This document shows, piece after piece, positions 63,636 to 64,000 of a stretch of 64,000 nucleotides of DNA (the stretch's first letter is position 1; the number at the start of each line of letters is the position of its first letter). The stretch is from Oscillospiraceae bacterium. Lineage in GTDB: Bacteria > Bacillota > Clostridia > Oscillospirales > Oscillospiraceae. Under the pieces are notes generated by a model, which saw only the letters and a program-made list of their open reading frames with translations, did no database searches and had not been told where the DNA came from. The stretch is taken from positions 221,924 to 285,923 of the forward strand of contig SVLI01000002.1 of NCBI GenBank assembly GCA_015068035.1, read 5' to 3'. The translations under genes were made by a program, and so were the position numbers.

Positions 63636-63689
63636 GTTGCAAGTGGCTGCAAAGTTGCATTGAAATGCAACCGCAGAAGTGTATGCAAC
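63636..63689. repeat. GTTGCA / TGCAAC hexamer array after copy C
   Basis: GTTGCA (63636), GCTGCA (63646), GTTGCA (63654), then TGCAAC (63666) and TGCAAC (63684). The arrangement parallels the array next to copy A, with a different hexamer. Confidence 0.5.
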
Positions 63690-63717
63690 CGCCCGACAAA
63701 TTGGAATTTATTTGTCT

Positions 63718-63854
63718 TTACAATGTTTCAAATTTCTCGCCTGTCAATTCATCATCACAATACAATTCACAAGGAAGCATACCGTAGTCACAACTAATCT
63801 CTTCTACGATGCAGCTCTCACATACCTCTCTATTGGGATAATAGTCGTTATAAA
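63718..63854 (-). pseudogene. C-terminal fragment of an unidentified gene
   Basis: On the minus strand, in a frame shifted relative to the guaA fragment, a coherent Cys-rich end is readable: [19 protein letters not shown], then CDYGMLPCELYCDDELTGEK, ending FETL and a stop at 63718. It has no start of its own and begins where the guaA similarity ends. The source family was not recognised. Confidence 0.45.
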
Positions 63855-64000
63855 CACTTGCTCTGACTCACCCTTGCGCATCAGTCCATGGTTGACGTGA
63901 ACGCAGGTGAGTTGCTTTATGATTGCCTTGATGAGAAGTGCGGCAACGACCGACGAATCAACGACGCCGGAAAGTGCGAGCAACACCTTCCTCTCACCGA
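63855..64000 (-). pseudogene. guaA: Truncated GMP synthase (guaA) fragment
   Basis: The minus strand reads [19 protein letters not shown], then [20 protein letters not shown], the ATP pyrophosphatase start of GMP synthase. The P-loop SGGVDSS has become SGVVDSS, and similarity stops abruptly after GESEQV at 63855; the frame then ends in unrelated sequence at 63804. The part beyond 64000 is not visible. A nonfunctional remnant is most likely. Confidence 0.8.

Noticed and set aside
61448..63689. CRISPR-like array from repeats and phased hexamers
   Set aside because: Repeats are about 90 bp with gene-length spacing, the hexamers are too short, and no cas genes are present.

Overview
The window reads as a chromosomal segment of a high-GC clostridial Firmicute, most like a gut Oscillospiraceae/Ruminococcaceae-type bacterium. 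This rests on gene content: AddAB instead of RecBCD, RNase Y, a CIRCE-controlled groES-groEL pair, YpeB, TagO/WecB-type wall genes, a DUF4179-type anti-sigma protein, and a Gram-positive type IV pilus cluster without an outer-membrane secretin. Taxonomy below class level is inference.

Layout. 1-552: start of a GH51 arabinofuranosidase cut by the window edge. 660-10275 (minus): a type IV pilus operon pilB-pilC-pilA-pilD-pilMN-pilO followed by three minor prepilin-like genes, the last fused to a CHAP peptidoglycan hydrolase domain. 10474-12532: groEL/groES with CIRCE. 12620-15655 (minus): lipid-kinase-like protein, RlmL-like methyltransferase, PrmA. 15803-22999: formate/nitrite channel, an atypical GH1-like protein, PurN, MnmG, MnmA, SecG, a sugar nucleotidyltransferase. 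23059-25512 (minus): a MerR-controlled ABC exporter with a clear 19-bp-spacer operator. 25711-34833 (minus): RNase Y, L31, AddA, AddB. 34930-38123: CDF transporter, small zinc-ribbon membrane protein, MATE exporter. 38245-41162 (minus): YpeB and GltX. 41493-46032 (plus): aminotransferase, TrpS, TagO, WecB. 46004-47020 (minus): three small conserved-looking unknown genes. 47093-50330: phosphodiesterase, a glycyl radical enzyme with no activase in view, tRNA-Ser(GGA). 50542-55239: a four-gene ABC export system with an unknown 562-residue anchored protein. 55502-57173: ECF sigma factor and membrane anti-sigma, bracketed by two near-identical 51-bp terminator hairpins. 57290-60295: acetate kinase diverging from tmcAL (tRNA acetate ligase) and a small MGMT-like gene. 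60385-64000: an AT-richer accessory stretch.

The accessory stretch is the most unusual part. Single unrelated genes (a hypothetical, a DUF3784-like membrane protein, another hypothetical) are separated by three same-orientation copies of a repeat. The repeat has a tRNA-like segment, an A-tract/T-tract hairpin, about 19 nt, the word GATAC, then short hexamers phased about 10 bp apart whose sequence differs per copy. It ends against a broken guaA fragment. This resembles a gene-cassette array built on a tRNA-derived element, but that is inference. The other main lead is the prepilin-CHAP fusion, which suggests that the pilus carries its own wall-opening enzyme.

Most long open frames antisense to these genes are by-products of high GC content and were not annotated. 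No rRNA operon, CRISPR array or insertion sequence was seen.
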